A stretch of 64,000 nucleotides of DNA from Prinsepia uniflora (GCA_032719365.1 CM064861.1:93756721-93820720), one strand, 5' to 3'. Positions 38,628-51,427 are shown, numbered from the stretch's first letter. The notes: a model not told the origin generated them from the sequence alone. Program-made: numbers and translations.

Positions 38628-40740
38628 TGACAGGACCCATCCCAATCCCCCCGGGATTAGTGCGGGATGACCCTGCTCCCGTCTGACACGAAGTGTCAGA
38701 CAAGGGATATTTCCGACCTTTGCCCTCCCGGGCTATCAGAGTACGCCAGGATCCGGAGGAGGCATGTGATATCTCGGTCTCTGCTACAGTCCACATCCGA
38801 TGTCAACCTGAAGGGCAGTCAAAACATTAAAAACTGTGAGTGGACAAAACAAGAGTTTATAAAAACATTTAATAAGAAGACATTTGTACCCTCCACTAAA
38901 AAGCATGCATGCATTCGAAAACCATTTATCCAAAACAAACCATATGTGGGACTAAGCCCAAAGCAGATATAAACCAAGGTCGAAAGGACCCCAATGAATA
39001 CGACCATACGGGCCACTGCCCAATCCATACGGGACTCGGCCCCAAACCATAAAGAAACCAAGTACACGAGCCACTGCTCAAATCCTGTGCACACATGTGC
39101 ACACCACATATCATATATCATATATACATCACATACATATATATAAGTCACACAACCAATCCTGTCACGGTATCCAAAGCTACGCGCGTGCTACCCGGGT
39201 CTCAATCCGAGTCATCTCAAAGTCAAGGTCAATGTCCGTAGATCAATGACCCTCCCTGAAGGTAACGAACCATAGCCTTCCTGAGAGTAAGGAACCCAAC
39301 TGGGGGGTGACTTCACTCAGTCGGTGCTCCGTGACTACTCCGGGGTCCACCCAGGCCAACGACCCTCCCCGGAGGAGATAATAGAAGTAAAGGAAGGTAG
39401 ACGAACATATATATACATAACATAAACATTCATGACCGGTTCCCCTGAACCGTCATGAATCCATAATATCCATAATCAGGTAACATGCCGGTTCCCATAA
39501 ACCGTCATGTACCGTAATAACATAACCGAGGTAACATGCCGGTTCCCATAAACCATCATGTACCGTAATAACCAACAAGGGTTCATGCCGGTTCCCATAA
39601 ACCGTCATGTACCGTAATAACATAACCGAGGTAACATGCCGGTTCCCATAAACCGTCATGTACCGTAATAACCAACAAGGGTTCATGCCGGTTCCCATAA
39701 ACCGTCATGAACCATGATACCATAACAAGGGTTCATGCCGGTTCCCATAAACCGTCATGAACCTGGGAATCCATTTAAGGTTTCTTGACCTGAAATCAAA
39801 ATCGTAAAGTGACTGGGTCTCGTACCCGAACATAGGACACCAACTGGGCACCGTGCCCGGAATCTGAGGTCATATGCCCGAGACAAAACCAAATGGGTTT
39901 CATACCCGAGTTTATCATTTTGAAATCCAAATTCAGTTCATTTAAATCAATAAAGAAATACAGACCCGTATAAGCACCGTATAAGGCCGAAACCTCGAAA
40001 TACGTGCTTATACGTAACCACATACAAATGCACCCATGGCATCATCAAACAAGTAAATAAACATATAATAAACATTTATGCATGCACCAATTTAGAAAAC
40101 AAGGTCCACTCACAGACCGTCCGAGCTACCGCCTCGATTTGCGTGCCATACGGCTCCCCGAGCCGATCACCGTCACCGGGACTCCCAAACCTGTCCAAAT
40201 CGTAATAGAAGGTTACTAACTACTTAATTAACCTCCCACTAAAGCCCCGTAATTTTCCCGTATTTTTAACTATTTTTAATCCCGAACCTAAACCTTCCGA
40301 TGCCCCGAAACATATCGAGACGGTGTCCGATCGACACAAAACCAGTCCCAAAATGTTCGTTACATCGAATAGATGATTTCACATGTTGGAACCTTCCCCA
40401 GATTCCCTGCCACGCGCCCTCACGCGCCGCCTGAAGTGGCTGCGCGTGGGCTTCACGCGCCTGCTACAGTACCTGCTTACGTCATCGCTGACGTCAGCAT
40501 GACGTCATCACTGACAGCCCCTGACAGTGACACGTGTCACGCTCCCATTGGCCCACTGTCTGACATGTCAGTCTGACATTGTCAGATCTGACATGATGAC
40601 GTCATCCCTGACATGATGACGTCATCCCTGACATGATGACGTCATCAGGATGACGTCATCAGTCATCCCCTACATCGATCAGACCGGTCCGAACCGGTCC
40701 GGTCCGGTCCGGTTTTTCCTGCAACTTGGACCGAACCGGT
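38628..40740 (-). repeat. Family A LTR 5, truncated
   Basis: Only about 2.1 kb of 3.16 kb remain. The copy follows LTR 4 to about 40732 and then breaks off in GGTCCGGT repeats, after which LTR B resumes near 40752. The part carrying the duplicated modules and the LTR 5' end (in element orientation) is lost. Private bases include CACACATGTGCAC near 39093 and AAACCATCATG near 39551. Confidence 0.9.
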
Positions 40741-42711
40741 CCGGTCCAGTTTCTCCGTAGAATGGCCCATCGCAGGCATTGCGCCGTGACTACTCCGGTT
40801 TACCTCATCCGGAGGAGACAGTATAATACGAGTATATCACCACAGTGCAGTACCAAAATATAGTCCTTGATATTCACATTCACATGCATATATAAGTATA
40901 AAGAGTTTAAATCCAAAACCATACTGAAGTTTCACCAGACGGGTCTCAAGCCCAAACATCGTAAAACGTGCCATAATCATAATTTCAAGATCATCAAAAC
41001 CAATTCTTGATTCCAGCATGTGAATAAATAAGTAAATCAGAAAACATTTATGGATGCAAGGGTTTAATGAAATCGGGTCCACTCACAGTACGATCCCGCT
41101 GCGAATCTGCGCGTACGGACATGTTCCGGGATTATTGTACAATTCCTGTCAGTCCAATTCACACGTAAGGGTCACTACAAGTCCTTAACATTCACCCAAA
41201 AAGTCCAAAACAGAAACCGGCTCGTGGAAACCGTCCAAACACGTTTTCGGAGACAACCGGCCCTAAACTGACCCAACTAACTATCTCAGATGGTTAATTC
41301 ACCAAAAATGTTCAGAATGATGAGAGGAATAAAAGTCATGTTGATCGTGATCGGAGATAAGCCTTTACGCGCCCTCATCGCCGCCCAAAGTGGCTGAGCG
41401 TGAAAGTCACGCGCCTGACACTGTAGCTGCTACAGTGTCACCTTCTTCACCCGATAGCCCTGCTATTCGGACCTTCAACCCGCGACATGACCCGGATAAT
41501 TAACCCTTAATTTCAACTCGATTTCAACCCATTTTGATCCTATCATGTTATTTAAACATCTAATTTAAGGTTCTGAGTCATTAATTAGCCAAAACAATCC
41601 CTTAATTAGACCTTCGACCCGTGATCAACCAAACGGGTCGATCACCACAACTCCCTGGTTTCCAAACCATTGTCCAATTAACTTAACAGGAAGCATCCTA
41701 GGGCTAATACGAACAAGAATGAACGATCAATTGAACAAAACATTACCTGGAAGTAGCCGTCCAAACCTCTGAAATTTCTCTGAACACGGCAGTCACCGTC
41801 CCAGCTCACTCGTAGCTGGTTGCCTTCGATTTTGATACGGATGTGTTCTAAATACTCCCAGAAAGCTCACTCTGTGATTAGATTGGTCCAACAGACCGTA
41901 GGAATTAAAATCCGAAATTCCCTCCAATTTTCCCGAAACTCACTTATCTGGTTTTCTCTCTAATTCCCAGCTCCCACTGCAGCAGAATGAAGTAGACACA
42001 AATCCTACTCTGTTTAAACAAATTGAGCCGTCCCAGAAGCTCGTGGAAGTCCAATCTGTCCACTGAGATATGTTTCCCGCAAAAGTTTGAATCTTGAATT
42101 AACAATGGTGGCTTTGCTGGATGGGTGATTCAGACCACGTTTTGATGCCCCTAAAGCTTTAAACAATCAATTCTTTCTAGCACACACCCTGATTAATCAA
42201 TTGGGACCCAAAACCACCGCACACGGTGGTGCAGCACTTTGTTCCCCGCTGTTGCTACAGTGACCAGGGGTAAAATGACCAAAATGCCCCTAATTTAGAA
42301 ATTATCAAAATGCCCTTCACTTTCCAGACCTGTAACTCCGCCATCCGACGTCCGATTTCCGCGTGCCGCCTATCAACGGACTCAGGGTATCGAGACCTAC
42401 CTAACGGTCCTTGAGTCGTGTGAAAATTGGTTGTCAAACGAAAAGCCAACATTTTCGCCCCTATCGTCCAAATTACGGTAATGCCCCTGAACTTCCGATA
42501 GTCATAACTTTTTTCCCGATCGTCATAAATGGACGTGCCACCTGTCTATGAACTCGTAACGTCCCGAACTACGTCACGGTCATTGGTCAAAGTCCGTTTG
42601 ACCCACCAATCAAAAAGTCAACAAATTAGGCAATACAATTCACAGGGGTAAAAACGTCAATTCATTCAAAAATTTACAATATTAAAATCCTCGAATTTCC
42701 GGGGCGTTACA

Positions 42712-42716
42712 AGTAC
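42712..42716. other. 5-bp target-site duplication of LTR B (right)
   Basis: AGTAC, matching 12319-12323. Confidence 0.85.
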
Positions 42717-42856
42717 CCTGTAAGGGTGAATCCAATTTGGATAATTTAATAAGAATTGGAAATGATTAAAATTGGTAAGATCATTTTTCTGATAAAAGTT
42801 ACCAGACATGAGCATGCATCGTCCCATTTACGTGGAATTAGGGACGGGTCCTATCA
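42717..42856 (+). mobile_element. Possible 3' end of an older LTR that received LTR B
   Basis: Ends TTAGGGACGGGTCCTATCA, nearly the same as the end of LTR E at 50858, and includes GAGCATGCATCG. The rest of this LTR, if real, lies left of 12319 and was not recognised. Confidence 0.3.
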
Positions 42857-43070
42857 CGATGCCTACACCAACACATCACATCACAAAGCCACTCAGGAAT
42901 ATAGCATCTGAGGGCCCACCTGAGGATACAGCATACGGGTGTCCACCTGGGGATACAACATCCGGGTGTCCATCATATATATCACACTGCATTACTAGTA
43001 AGATAATCATCATATCATATAACCAATCAGGAACTACGGAGTCGAGCTCGACGTTCGAGTGGCCACCCAA

Positions 43071-43300
43071 GGATACAACATCTGGGTGTCAACCTTATAA
43101 CTCAACCACTCATGAATACAACATCTGAGTAACTGTCCACGGATACAACATCTGGATGTCAATTATATAACTCAACCACTCAGAGATACAACATTTGAGT
43201 GGCCGTCCAGGGATACAACATCTGGATGTCAACCTCATAACATAACCATTCGGAGATACATCATCTGAATGGCTGCCTAGGGATACATCATCTAGGCGTA
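43071..43300. repeat. 70-bp tandem repeat in LTR F
   Basis: GGATACAACATCTGG begins at 43071, 43141 and 43211 and, with a variant, at 43281, an exact 70-bp step. Each unit also holds a second GATACAACAT-GAGTGG half, so the basic unit is itself a diverged 35-bp dimer. Weaker copies extend left to about 42905. Confidence 0.85.
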
Positions 43301-44686
43301 ACCCAGTAATCTAAGGAAAGTTGTTCATTTACATAAAAATTTACAATCCCAACCAAAAATATCACATTACGAATACCTATCACAACACAAATTATAATCA
43401 GAACCTCGGACCTAAGCCCAAAACCATAATTTAATCAAAACTCTGTAACACGTGTAGTTGAAATATATTCGAAAATCCATCCAAAATCATATGAAAATCA
43501 TCATAATCCAATATCACAACTTTTCATGTCTTAAATCACATTCAATTCGAATCCATAATCATCGTACATCTCATTTCCATAACCAAAACCAAGTTTAGAA
43601 TCCAAATCCAAATCTCAAAACCCAAGCCTACACCCAAATCATAAGTTTGCCAAAACCTCGTAAAACATGTCATTAAAATATTTCATAAAATCATATAAAA
43701 ATCTCAATTCATCAAGCACCATCAAAATCAAATAAGCATGACGTAGGAAGCATAAAACCACTTTCCTAAACTTAGTAATGAACCAGAACACAATATACCA
43801 AATTTCCTCGCAAAACGTGCAAGGTTGCAATTACCGTAGGATCACCAAAAAACCATAAAAATCATGCTTAAATAACCTCAAGCAATTCACATAATAAATC
43901 ATGTAAAACCATATAAAAAGACATGCATAGAACTTAGGGAAAACAAAAGTCCACTCACACGTATCATACGCACGATCGAACTGCATTACACGCTTCCCCG
44001 TAAAATTCAAGAATGTCATCTCCTATAAAAAAAAAATCACTTCTAAGGGTCACTAATCATCCCAATTGACTCACATATTAATCTCATAATTTTTTGGGAT
44101 TTTTAAATGTATTAAAATAATGCCTAAAACCTTCGGACAGTTAAAACTACCCCGAGACGATATTCGACCGCCTCGAAAATTATACCGTTGGATTAGTATG
44201 ATCAAAGACTATAACTTTCGTATTGAAAACACCTCCAAATAACCCAACACACACATGCACACGCCTAAGGAAGTCACTATGCTTAGGCTTCACGCGTAGG
44301 GCACTATTCATCACCTTCAAGCTCCAACCGACTCGGTTCTCTGCAAACTGGGTCGCCCGACCCACGAGTCCAACCGACTTCAAACCACGCCATTTATTAG
44401 CCTTTTCTCATGTTTTAAATGCCTATATTCTTCTAATTAGTATCAGGAAGGGATCTATGGCAAGGAAATCGCAAAAACTTATCTCGAGGGTCAGGTCCAA
44501 ATTCAAAAATTTTAGCCAAACTTCATCCTTAATCCCATAAGGTTTCCCTCGTCTAGCTATCTTTTTTTTAGGCCCAAATTAATCCCAAGACTCTCAAAAG
44601 GACGTTGGGACATTGGTTAACAAGCTACCAAAATTCAAACAGAAGTTCAAGATTATGAACACGAAGAAGAGTTTTGCGTTCACGGG

Positions 44687-44691
44687 TTCTG
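44687..44691. other. 5-bp target-site duplication of LTR E (left)
   Basis: TTCTG, repeated at 50859-50863. Confidence 0.88.
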
Positions 44692-44899
44692 TGTAACGAC
44701 CCATCCCGAATATCGGGATTGAATATTAAATAATTATGATTTAGAGTGACTAATCTGGGATTAGTTGAGTGAAATCGGACGAATTGTGCAAAATGACCGT
44801 TTTGCCCCTAGAGTGGGCAAAATGTTGACTTTTAGTTCGGGCGGTCAAACGGACTTTGACCGATGACTGTGACGTAGTTCGAGACATCACGAGTTCATA

Positions 44900-45084
44900 G
44901 ACAGGTGGCACGTTCGATTCCGACATTCGAGGAAGAAGTTATGGCGCTCGGAAGTTGAGGGGTATTTTGGTAATTTGGCTGAAAGGGGGCCAAATGTTGA
45001 CTTTTGGCCCGGGAAGTCCAATGGAAGAGGGCCAAGAACCGTTACGTAGGTCTCGTCGATACGAATCCAACGACAGGCGGCACG
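44900..45084 (+). other. Duplicated GACAGGYGGCACG modules of LTR E
   Basis: GACAGGTGGCACG at 44900-44912 and GACAGGCGGCACG at 45072-45084, 172 bp apart. Confidence 0.75.
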
Positions 45085-46368
45085 ACGAAATCGGAGATTC
45101 GACGACGAAGTTATGGTCACGGGAACAGACTCGATTAACCAAACGAACCGGGATTAAAATATTATTTTATTGTGAACAGTACCCGAGGATTGAACACACA
45201 TGGATGAGTGACAAGTGTCACCCATCCCTTAATTTAAGGCTTAAAAACAGATCCATTTTTTGGGGTAAACATCATTATGATGTTTTATTCTTTATTAATT
45301 ATACTTAATTATTAATCAATTAATTATTCCTAATTAATCAGCCATTATTTCTTTGTATTTCTCTTAACCCGTGTGCAAGCAAAACACAAAGAAGAGAGAG
45401 TTGATCTCTGCCCATCCGTTCCCTTCCATTTCTGAGCTTGAGATTAAGGGATTGAGAGCCTAGTGTGACTGATTTACCTAGGGAAACACGGTAAGTGAGG
45501 GAGAGTTGGAAAACTGAATTTTGGAGGGAAAATTCGGATTTTGGGCTAGGAGCTCTGGGGATCGAAATTGAAGCTTCCTTTAGCTTCCTGGTATTGATAC
45601 GAGTTGAACCCAGTGAAATTTGAAGGGAATTGGGGTCCATTTGAGGTAGAACTGAGGGAATGGACCTTCTGAAATGTCGAGCTTGAGTCGTGGGAATTGA
45701 GACATGGTACGATGCAATTGAACCTACAAAGATGTTTAAGAGAACCCCACGAAGCTCCCTGATGCGTCAATTTAAGGAAAGCAAGGACAATTGATGGAGA
45801 TTCGACGATGAACAGAGTCGACTGTTCTTCGAAGGCTCAACTTTGATTTGAAGGATTGAGGTAAGATTGACTGTAATTAAGTTCACAGATCCCTAATTGA
45901 AACTAATTCGATGATAATGGACGTTTGAATTGATGAAAACGGTGTCGAATTGATAGGAATTGAACCGGGTCGTTTTGCGGGTTGCAGGATCCATTTATCA
46001 GTTAAACGGGCGAGGACGACGACACTGTAGCAGGCGCGTGGGTTTCACGCGCAGCCACTCACGGCGGCGCGTGAGGGCGCGTACTGCCTAATTTCAAGGT
46101 GAGGTCAACAAGACTTTGAATCCTCTCATTGTAACCAACATTTTGACGCTGGTTTCGAGGAAATCGGATATCATTTTGTTAATGTTCCGCGTATCCGAAG
46201 TTTTGTTTTATGTTTAAAATACGTATTTAAATTCCGAAAAAATTGGGGAAAATTATATGAAGTATTTTGAGATGTTAGTAACCCTCTATAATGATTTTGG
46301 ACATGAGTTGTGATTTCCAGAATTTACGGAAAAACGTGCAGCTCGGAAACGGACCGTTTTGGACGGTG

Positions 46369-46381
46369 TGTGTGAGTGGAC
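46369..46381 (+). other. Long-range inverted motif, partner 1 (LTR E)
   Basis: TGTGTGAGTGGAC, the exact 13-bp reverse complement of GTCCACTCACACA at 50650-50662. Without the nested LTR the gap is about 1.4 kb. Confidence 0.75.
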
Positions 46382-47080
46382 TTTGTTTTCTAACCGTGAT
46401 GCATGCATATATGATTTAAATGCTTTATTATATGATTTGATATGCTTTGGCATGATTGATATTTCAATCCGGTGATTTCTCAATTTTATGGATTATTATA
46501 TTATTTTGGCACGATTTTCGAGATATTATGAAATTGGTTGAAAATGATGGTTGGACTCGGATTATGAGTCCGGGATTGAAATTGATTGAAAATATTATTT
46601 GGACTCGGATTATGAGTCATGGATCGAAAAATGATGTTTTGACTCGGGTATGAGTCAAGGATCGATTTCATGGATTTACGTGAAAATGGCAACTGAGGTT
46701 GCGAACGCATGGATTTGCGTGAAAATGTTATTTTGGACGTGAGACCCAACTGGATAGTGATTTTGACTCAGATTTGGAGTCACATGTGAAATTGATAATT
46801 TTGTATGATTTCTTGTGATTTTATGATTATTTTAATCAGTCTTTCGGGCACGTTTTCTGAGGAAAGTGCAAATGATGTTTTGGGCTAGGCCCGGAGTCTA
46901 AAAGATTTCTAAAAAGATATTTTGATTTAGTTGGTGAGTCAATGATGATTTCTGGATTATTTTATTATTTTAAAATGTGATTTTAAAGGTTTACGTGAAA
47001 ATGGTAATTTGGGCTTGAGACCCAGTCGGGAATGATCTTGACTTTGTATGAAGTCAAGATTTGATTGAAATGTTTAGGGA

Positions 47081-47085
47081 TGTAG
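47081..47085. other. 5-bp target-site duplication of nested LTR (left)
   Basis: TGTAG, repeated at 49967-49971. Confidence 0.88.
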
Positions 47086-49966
47086 TGACAGGACCCATCC
47101 CAATCCCCCCGGGATTAACGTGGGATGACCCTGCTCCCGTCTGACACGGAGTGTCAAACAAGGGATACTTCCGACTTTTGCCCTCCCGGGCTATTAGAGT
47201 ACGCCAGGATCCGGAGGAGGTATGTGATATCTCGATCTCTGCTACAGTCCACACCGTATCCAATCTGAAGGGTATTAAAAACAGAAGGACTGTGAGTGGA
47301 CAAAAATAAAGAATTTATAAAAACATTTCATCAAAGACCTTTATACCCTCCACTAAAAAGCATGCATGCATAGTAAAACCATTTATTCAAACACATAAGT
47401 TTAAACAACCATAATTAGGGTCTCAGCCCCAAATTCTATAAATACAAGTTCTACGGGCTCCTGCCCAAAACCATTTACAGAAAACCATAACATAGTAAAC
47501 ATATGTGGGATCTCAGCCCAAAACCATTTATCATCATAAAACATAATTTCTCAAACCAATTTAAATCATGTTTATCCTTTATATTCATATCCAGAACCTG
47601 TCACGGTAAAATAGAGCTACACGTGTGCTAACTGGGGTCTCAAACCCAAGTCTCTCCAGGGTCCACCCAAGTCAATGTCCGTAGATCAGTGACCCTCCAT
47701 GGAGGTAACGAACCATGCCCATCCTGAGAGTAAGGAACCCAACTGGGGGGCGACTCCACTCAGTCAGTGCTCCGTGACTACTCCGGGGTCCACCCAGGCC
47801 AACGACCCTCCCCGGAGGAGACAATCATATATAAAGGATGGAATATGAAAAACCTTTTGAAATCATTCTTTAAACCTTTCCAGGATTCATGCCCGGCCCC
47901 CATAAGCCGTCATAATCCACAAAATCCTTTCATGGGTTCATGCCGATTCCCATAAACCGTCATGACCCGTAAAAAAACCATTTGTAACACATAACTGGGT
48001 GCTAGGCCCGAATCCACATAGAAACTGGACCCCCGGTCCGAATCGTAAACCAATTAGGCCTCCGGCCCGATTCCGTAAAGCAAATGGGTCTCGAATCCGA
48101 GTTTACCTTTTCAAATCCAAAACCATTTCATTAAACTATTTCCAAAACCATAAGAATGGAAAATCAGAGTAAAACTGAAAAATCTCGATTTACGTGCAAG
48201 CACGTAAATCGCCTCGAATTACGTGAAACCATATAAATCACAAGCATCCAAATCAACGTCATAGAATCATATTCATAATCCATTTGGAAATCCAAAACCA
48301 TTTCATTTAGACCAGTAAAGACATACAACCCCGTATAGGGCCGAAACCTCGAAATACGTGCATATACGTAACCACACATCCAAATGCACTCATGGCATCA
48401 CAAACAAGTATTTAAATCATATAATAAATATTTATGCATGCACCAATTTAGAAAACAAGGTCCACTCACAGACCGTCCGAAGTCGCGCCTCGATACGCGT
48501 GCCATACGGCTCCCCGAGCCGATCACCGTCACCGGGACTTCCAAACCTGTCCAAATTAATTTAGAGGGTTACTAACTACTTATATAACCCCTCACTAAAG
48601 CCCCGTAATTTTCCGGAATTTCTAACTATTTTTAAACTCGAACCTAAACCTTCGGACAGCCCGAAACCTATCGAAACAATGTCTGATCCACTCGAAACCA
48701 GTCCCAAAATGTTCGTTACATCGAATATATGAAATTACATGTTGGAACCTTCCCCAAAATCTCCCCCACGCGCCCGCACGCGCCGCCTGAAGTGGCTGCG
48801 CGTGGGAGCCACGCGCCAGTGAACAATGTCGTCTCCTACCGCGGTCAGACCGGTCTGAACCGGTCCGGTCCGGATTTCTCTGCAATTCCGGTCTAACTGG
48901 ACCGGTGTGACCGGTCCAGGCCCCTACACTCTTCATTTTTAGTCCGTTTTGTCCCATTTCAATCCGAAAATTCCTATTTTCTCATTTCCTACCCATTCCA
49001 ATTAACCAAACTAGCTAAAACCTCCTAAAACCTCACCATGTACAAAGAGGCTCACGGCCTCTGTTTTCCCGGCCACCTTCCAGCCTTCCTCTGCCGTGAA
49101 CCACCCTCCAAACCATCCTAAAAACTCCCTAGCAACCTAAATAACCCATCCTAATCATCCAAAACAGTCCATAACATCAAAATCCACACAAAAATTGGAA
49201 ATGGGCTTACCGGGTACCCGCTCGGGTTCTGGGCTCCCGCCACCGCCCACAGCGGTTCCAGCCACCAGCTGCCGTCCTTAGTCTTCCTCTCTCACTCTCC
49301 TGGTTCCTCGGATCATAAGGGATGAAGGTTTTGGGATTTTGGGTGAAATGAGATCGGGTGGGATGTTTGGGTGAATGGAAAGCAAGAAGATGATCGATGC
49401 ATGTATGGGAATTAAGGGCCAGTGGATGGGTGACACTTGTCACTCATCCATTAGGCCTTGGGATAAAATCTGGGCCCCACTAAAGTCCAAAACTCAAGTC
49501 GTCTCGTAAAACGCGCAATAGTACTTTCTTACTTCCGTGAACCGTAACTTCTCCGTCAAACGTCCGAATTCGACGTGCCACCTGTCTACGGATTCGTATC
49601 GTCCTTATCTACGTAACGGTCTTCGGCCCTCGGCCATCAGACCTCCCGGTAAAAAAGTCAACATTTGACCCCTTTTATCCAAAATTACCAAAATGCCCCT
49701 AAACTTCCGAACGTCATAACTTCCTCCTCGAACGTCGGAATTGAACGTACCACCTGTCTATGAACTCGTGACGTCACAAATTACGTCACGATCATCGGTC
49801 AAAGTCCATTTGACCGCTCGAACGAAAAGTCAACGTTTTGCCACGCCTAGGGGCAAAACGGTCATTTCGCATCGTTCGTCCGATTTCGCCCAACTAATCA
49901 CCGATTAACCTCACTAATCGTGATTAGTCACTAATATAATGTAGGAATTTGGGACGGGTTGTTACA
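47086..49966 (-). mobile_element. Solo LTR, family A-like, nested in LTR E
   Basis: A 2881-bp LTR from TGACAGGACCCATCCC to GGGACGGGTTGTTACA with exact TGTAG duplications. It aligns along its length with the array LTRs but is clearly older. It has only two degraded hairpin units (47883-47965), one mismatch in the terminal hairpin (47139-47159) and lacks the TGACGTCA cluster. The 12-bp pair is intact at 47290-47301 and 48470-48481. Confidence 0.9.
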
Positions 49967-49971
49967 TGTAG
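49967..49971. other. 5-bp target-site duplication of nested LTR (right)
   Basis: TGTAG, matching 47081-47085. Confidence 0.88.
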
Positions 49972-50754
49972 TTCCCGAGATGGTTTTCATTGTGATTGTG
50001 AAATGCCTAGACGGTCGGAGCTAGGGGGATTACCCAGACGACCGGAGCTTAGGGGATGCGATTGTAGGATCGGGAGTTGATCCTATAGTAGCCAGCTTCT
50101 CGGATATGACTGAGCCTGGATGTGCCACTCGGATGGGTCTGAGCCTGGGGATGTGTTCGCCCAGATGTGACTGAGCCCGAGGGTTGAGCCCAGAGGTGTC
50201 CGATCCCGAGAGTGTGGCTGGATATTGGCCTACGCGTAGTGCAGCACTTGTGAGTAGTGCATATGTGATTGTGTGATAGTTTGTGCACTTGTGAGTAATG
50301 CGGATTGATTGGATTGATTGATTGACTGTGCACTTGTGAATAGTGCTGATTGATGTCGTTTGTGATGACGTACTGGTATTGAGTACGGGTTTTTGGTCTT
50401 TGTGGCCAGGTGATTATGTTTTCACATGTTTTGGCCCGAGAGCTGGGATTTGATGTTTTATAACATGAACTGATTTGATGAACATGAGTTTTACGGACCA
50501 TGGGAAAATATGTTTTGATTTTATCGGTCCTCTGTTCATACTTGAATGATTTCATAATATTACTCATGTTTTACGATATGCATGCAAGTTTGTGAAAACT
50601 AGAGGGTAAGAATATGTTTTGGCAAATGTTTTTATCAGAGGTCATTTTTGTCCACTCACACATTTTCTGTTTTATGACCCTCCAGGCCTTGGTACGACTT
50701 TCGGGATCGATCGCGAGGCAAAGGTAGCAGCAGAAATCAGCGCAATTATCCCTT

Positions 50755-50805
50755 GTCTAGCAAGCACTGAAGGGTAGTTTCAGACCTTTAGTTGACTTGT
50801 TAGAC
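50755..50805 (+). other. Terminal stem motif of LTR E
   Basis: GTCTAGCAAG (50755-50764) pairs with CTTGTTAGAC (50796-50805) over 10 positions with one G-T wobble, followed by GGGAGCAGG. Relative to family A the fifth pair changed from G-C to A-T on both sides. Confidence 0.7.
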
Positions 50806-50858
50806 GGGAGCAGGACCGGGCACGGTTTTTGACGTCCAGTTGGGACGGGGTCCTATCA

Positions 50859-50863
50859 TTCTG
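50859..50863. other. 5-bp target-site duplication of LTR E (right)
   Basis: TTCTG, matching 44687-44691. Confidence 0.88.
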
Positions 50864-51427
50864 GGGATTCTCCAACCTCAAAATGCCACCATGACACTCG
50901 TATCTCCCTCAGGATCTCCTCCCCTCAATCTCTCCTTCATTTTCATGCTTTTCCCTCTTCATCTCCCTGTTTGTCAATCTCGGTTTACCACCAACCATGG
51001 CTTCGACCATGTTCCACCATAAAGCATACCAGCACACCCACACACGTTTATTGGTAGAGAGATAGGTCGATGGAGAAGCAAAATATCAGGCTTTTCCATA
51101 ACATGACACATGGCAGCATCTTATAGGGCCTTAATGAAAAATGGCCAAAATGCCCTTCCAACTTAAATTAGCAAAATACCCCTAAAAGTTTTTTTACCCA
51201 AAACAACCTTATACGTTTTCTAATTTTGGTGTGTCGTCTGTCTACGATGTCAAGGTCTCGAGACCTTCATAACAGTCTTCTCAGAATTATCAAAAGAGAT
51301 CCTGATAAAAAAAAGTCAACAATTTGATTGCTGATTAAAAAGATAACTATTTGACTTTTAGGGGCAAAATTGTAATTTTACCCAATCTTGCCAATTTTTG
51401 CTTCGCCCAAAGGTATGAGTTGTTACA

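Larger units (their letters stand above)
12975..40740 (-). mobile_element. Head-to-tail multimer of a non-coding LTR element (LARD type, family A)
   Basis: Five LTRs alternate with four interiors in one orientation: LTR starts at 12975, 19387, 25803, 32215 and 38628, period 6412-6416 bp. Each LTR runs from TGACAGGACCCATCCC to GGGACGGGTCGTTACA on the plus strand, so the element reads on the minus strand. Every interior has an initiator tRNA-Met primer site 3 bp from its 5' LTR and a purine tract touching its 3' LTR, so each LTR-interior-LTR block is a proper retroelement. Interiors encode no Gag, protease, reverse transcriptase, RNase H or integrase. Copies differ by scattered single bases and a few 1-4-bp indels. 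Unequal recombination between LTRs is the simplest origin. Confidence 0.93.
12324..42711 (-). mobile_element. Solo LTR, family B, minus orientation, split by the family A array
   Basis: The left piece, 12324-12974, begins TGACAGGACCCGCCCC. The right piece, about 40752-42711, ends GGGGCGTTACA. Together they are about 2.6 kb, against 2835 bp for the intact family B LTR at 60565-63399, to which both pieces align in inverted orientation. No interior, primer site or second LTR of this copy is present, so it is a solo LTR left by LTR-LTR recombination. About 57 bp of LTR B are missing at the right edge of the insertion, where family A LTR 5 is also truncated. Confidence 0.85.
44692..50858 (+). mobile_element. 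Solo LTR, family E, plus orientation
   Basis: Runs from TGTAACGACCCATCCC to GGGACGGGGTCCTATCA with exact TTCTG duplications. Without the nested LTR it is about 3.28 kb. It keeps the full motif order: modules at 44900 and 45072, GCGCGTG/CACGCGC at 46034-46052, the 13-bp pair 46369-46381 with 50650-50662, and the terminal stem 50755-50805. No interior or second LTR is present. Confidence 0.9.
42857..51427 (-). mobile_element. LTR family F (minus), left end lost, split by LTR E
   Basis: The right end GAGTTGTTACA at 51427 is followed by a purine-tract complement, as in family A. Inside, 42857-44686 carries GTCCACTCAC at 43949-43958, a Gly/Cys-poor non-coding stretch and a diverged GCGC block (ACACGCCTAAGG...CACGCGTAG, 44258-44310). 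50864-51427 carries a single GTGTGTCGTCTGTC module. The expected left terminus TGATAGGACC was not found, so the left border is uncertain. Confidence 0.6.

Noticed and set aside
12975..40740. 6.4-kb tandem units as ribosomal DNA or duplicated host genes
   Set aside because: No rRNA sequence or host-like coding frame is present. LTR ends, primer sites and purine tracts explain every unit.
1554..42856. A single giant LTR from TGTAACAACTCATACC (1554) to GGACGGGTCCTATCA (42856)
   Set aside because: Flanking bases give no target duplication, and the sequence between, after removing known insertions, changes orientation and type.
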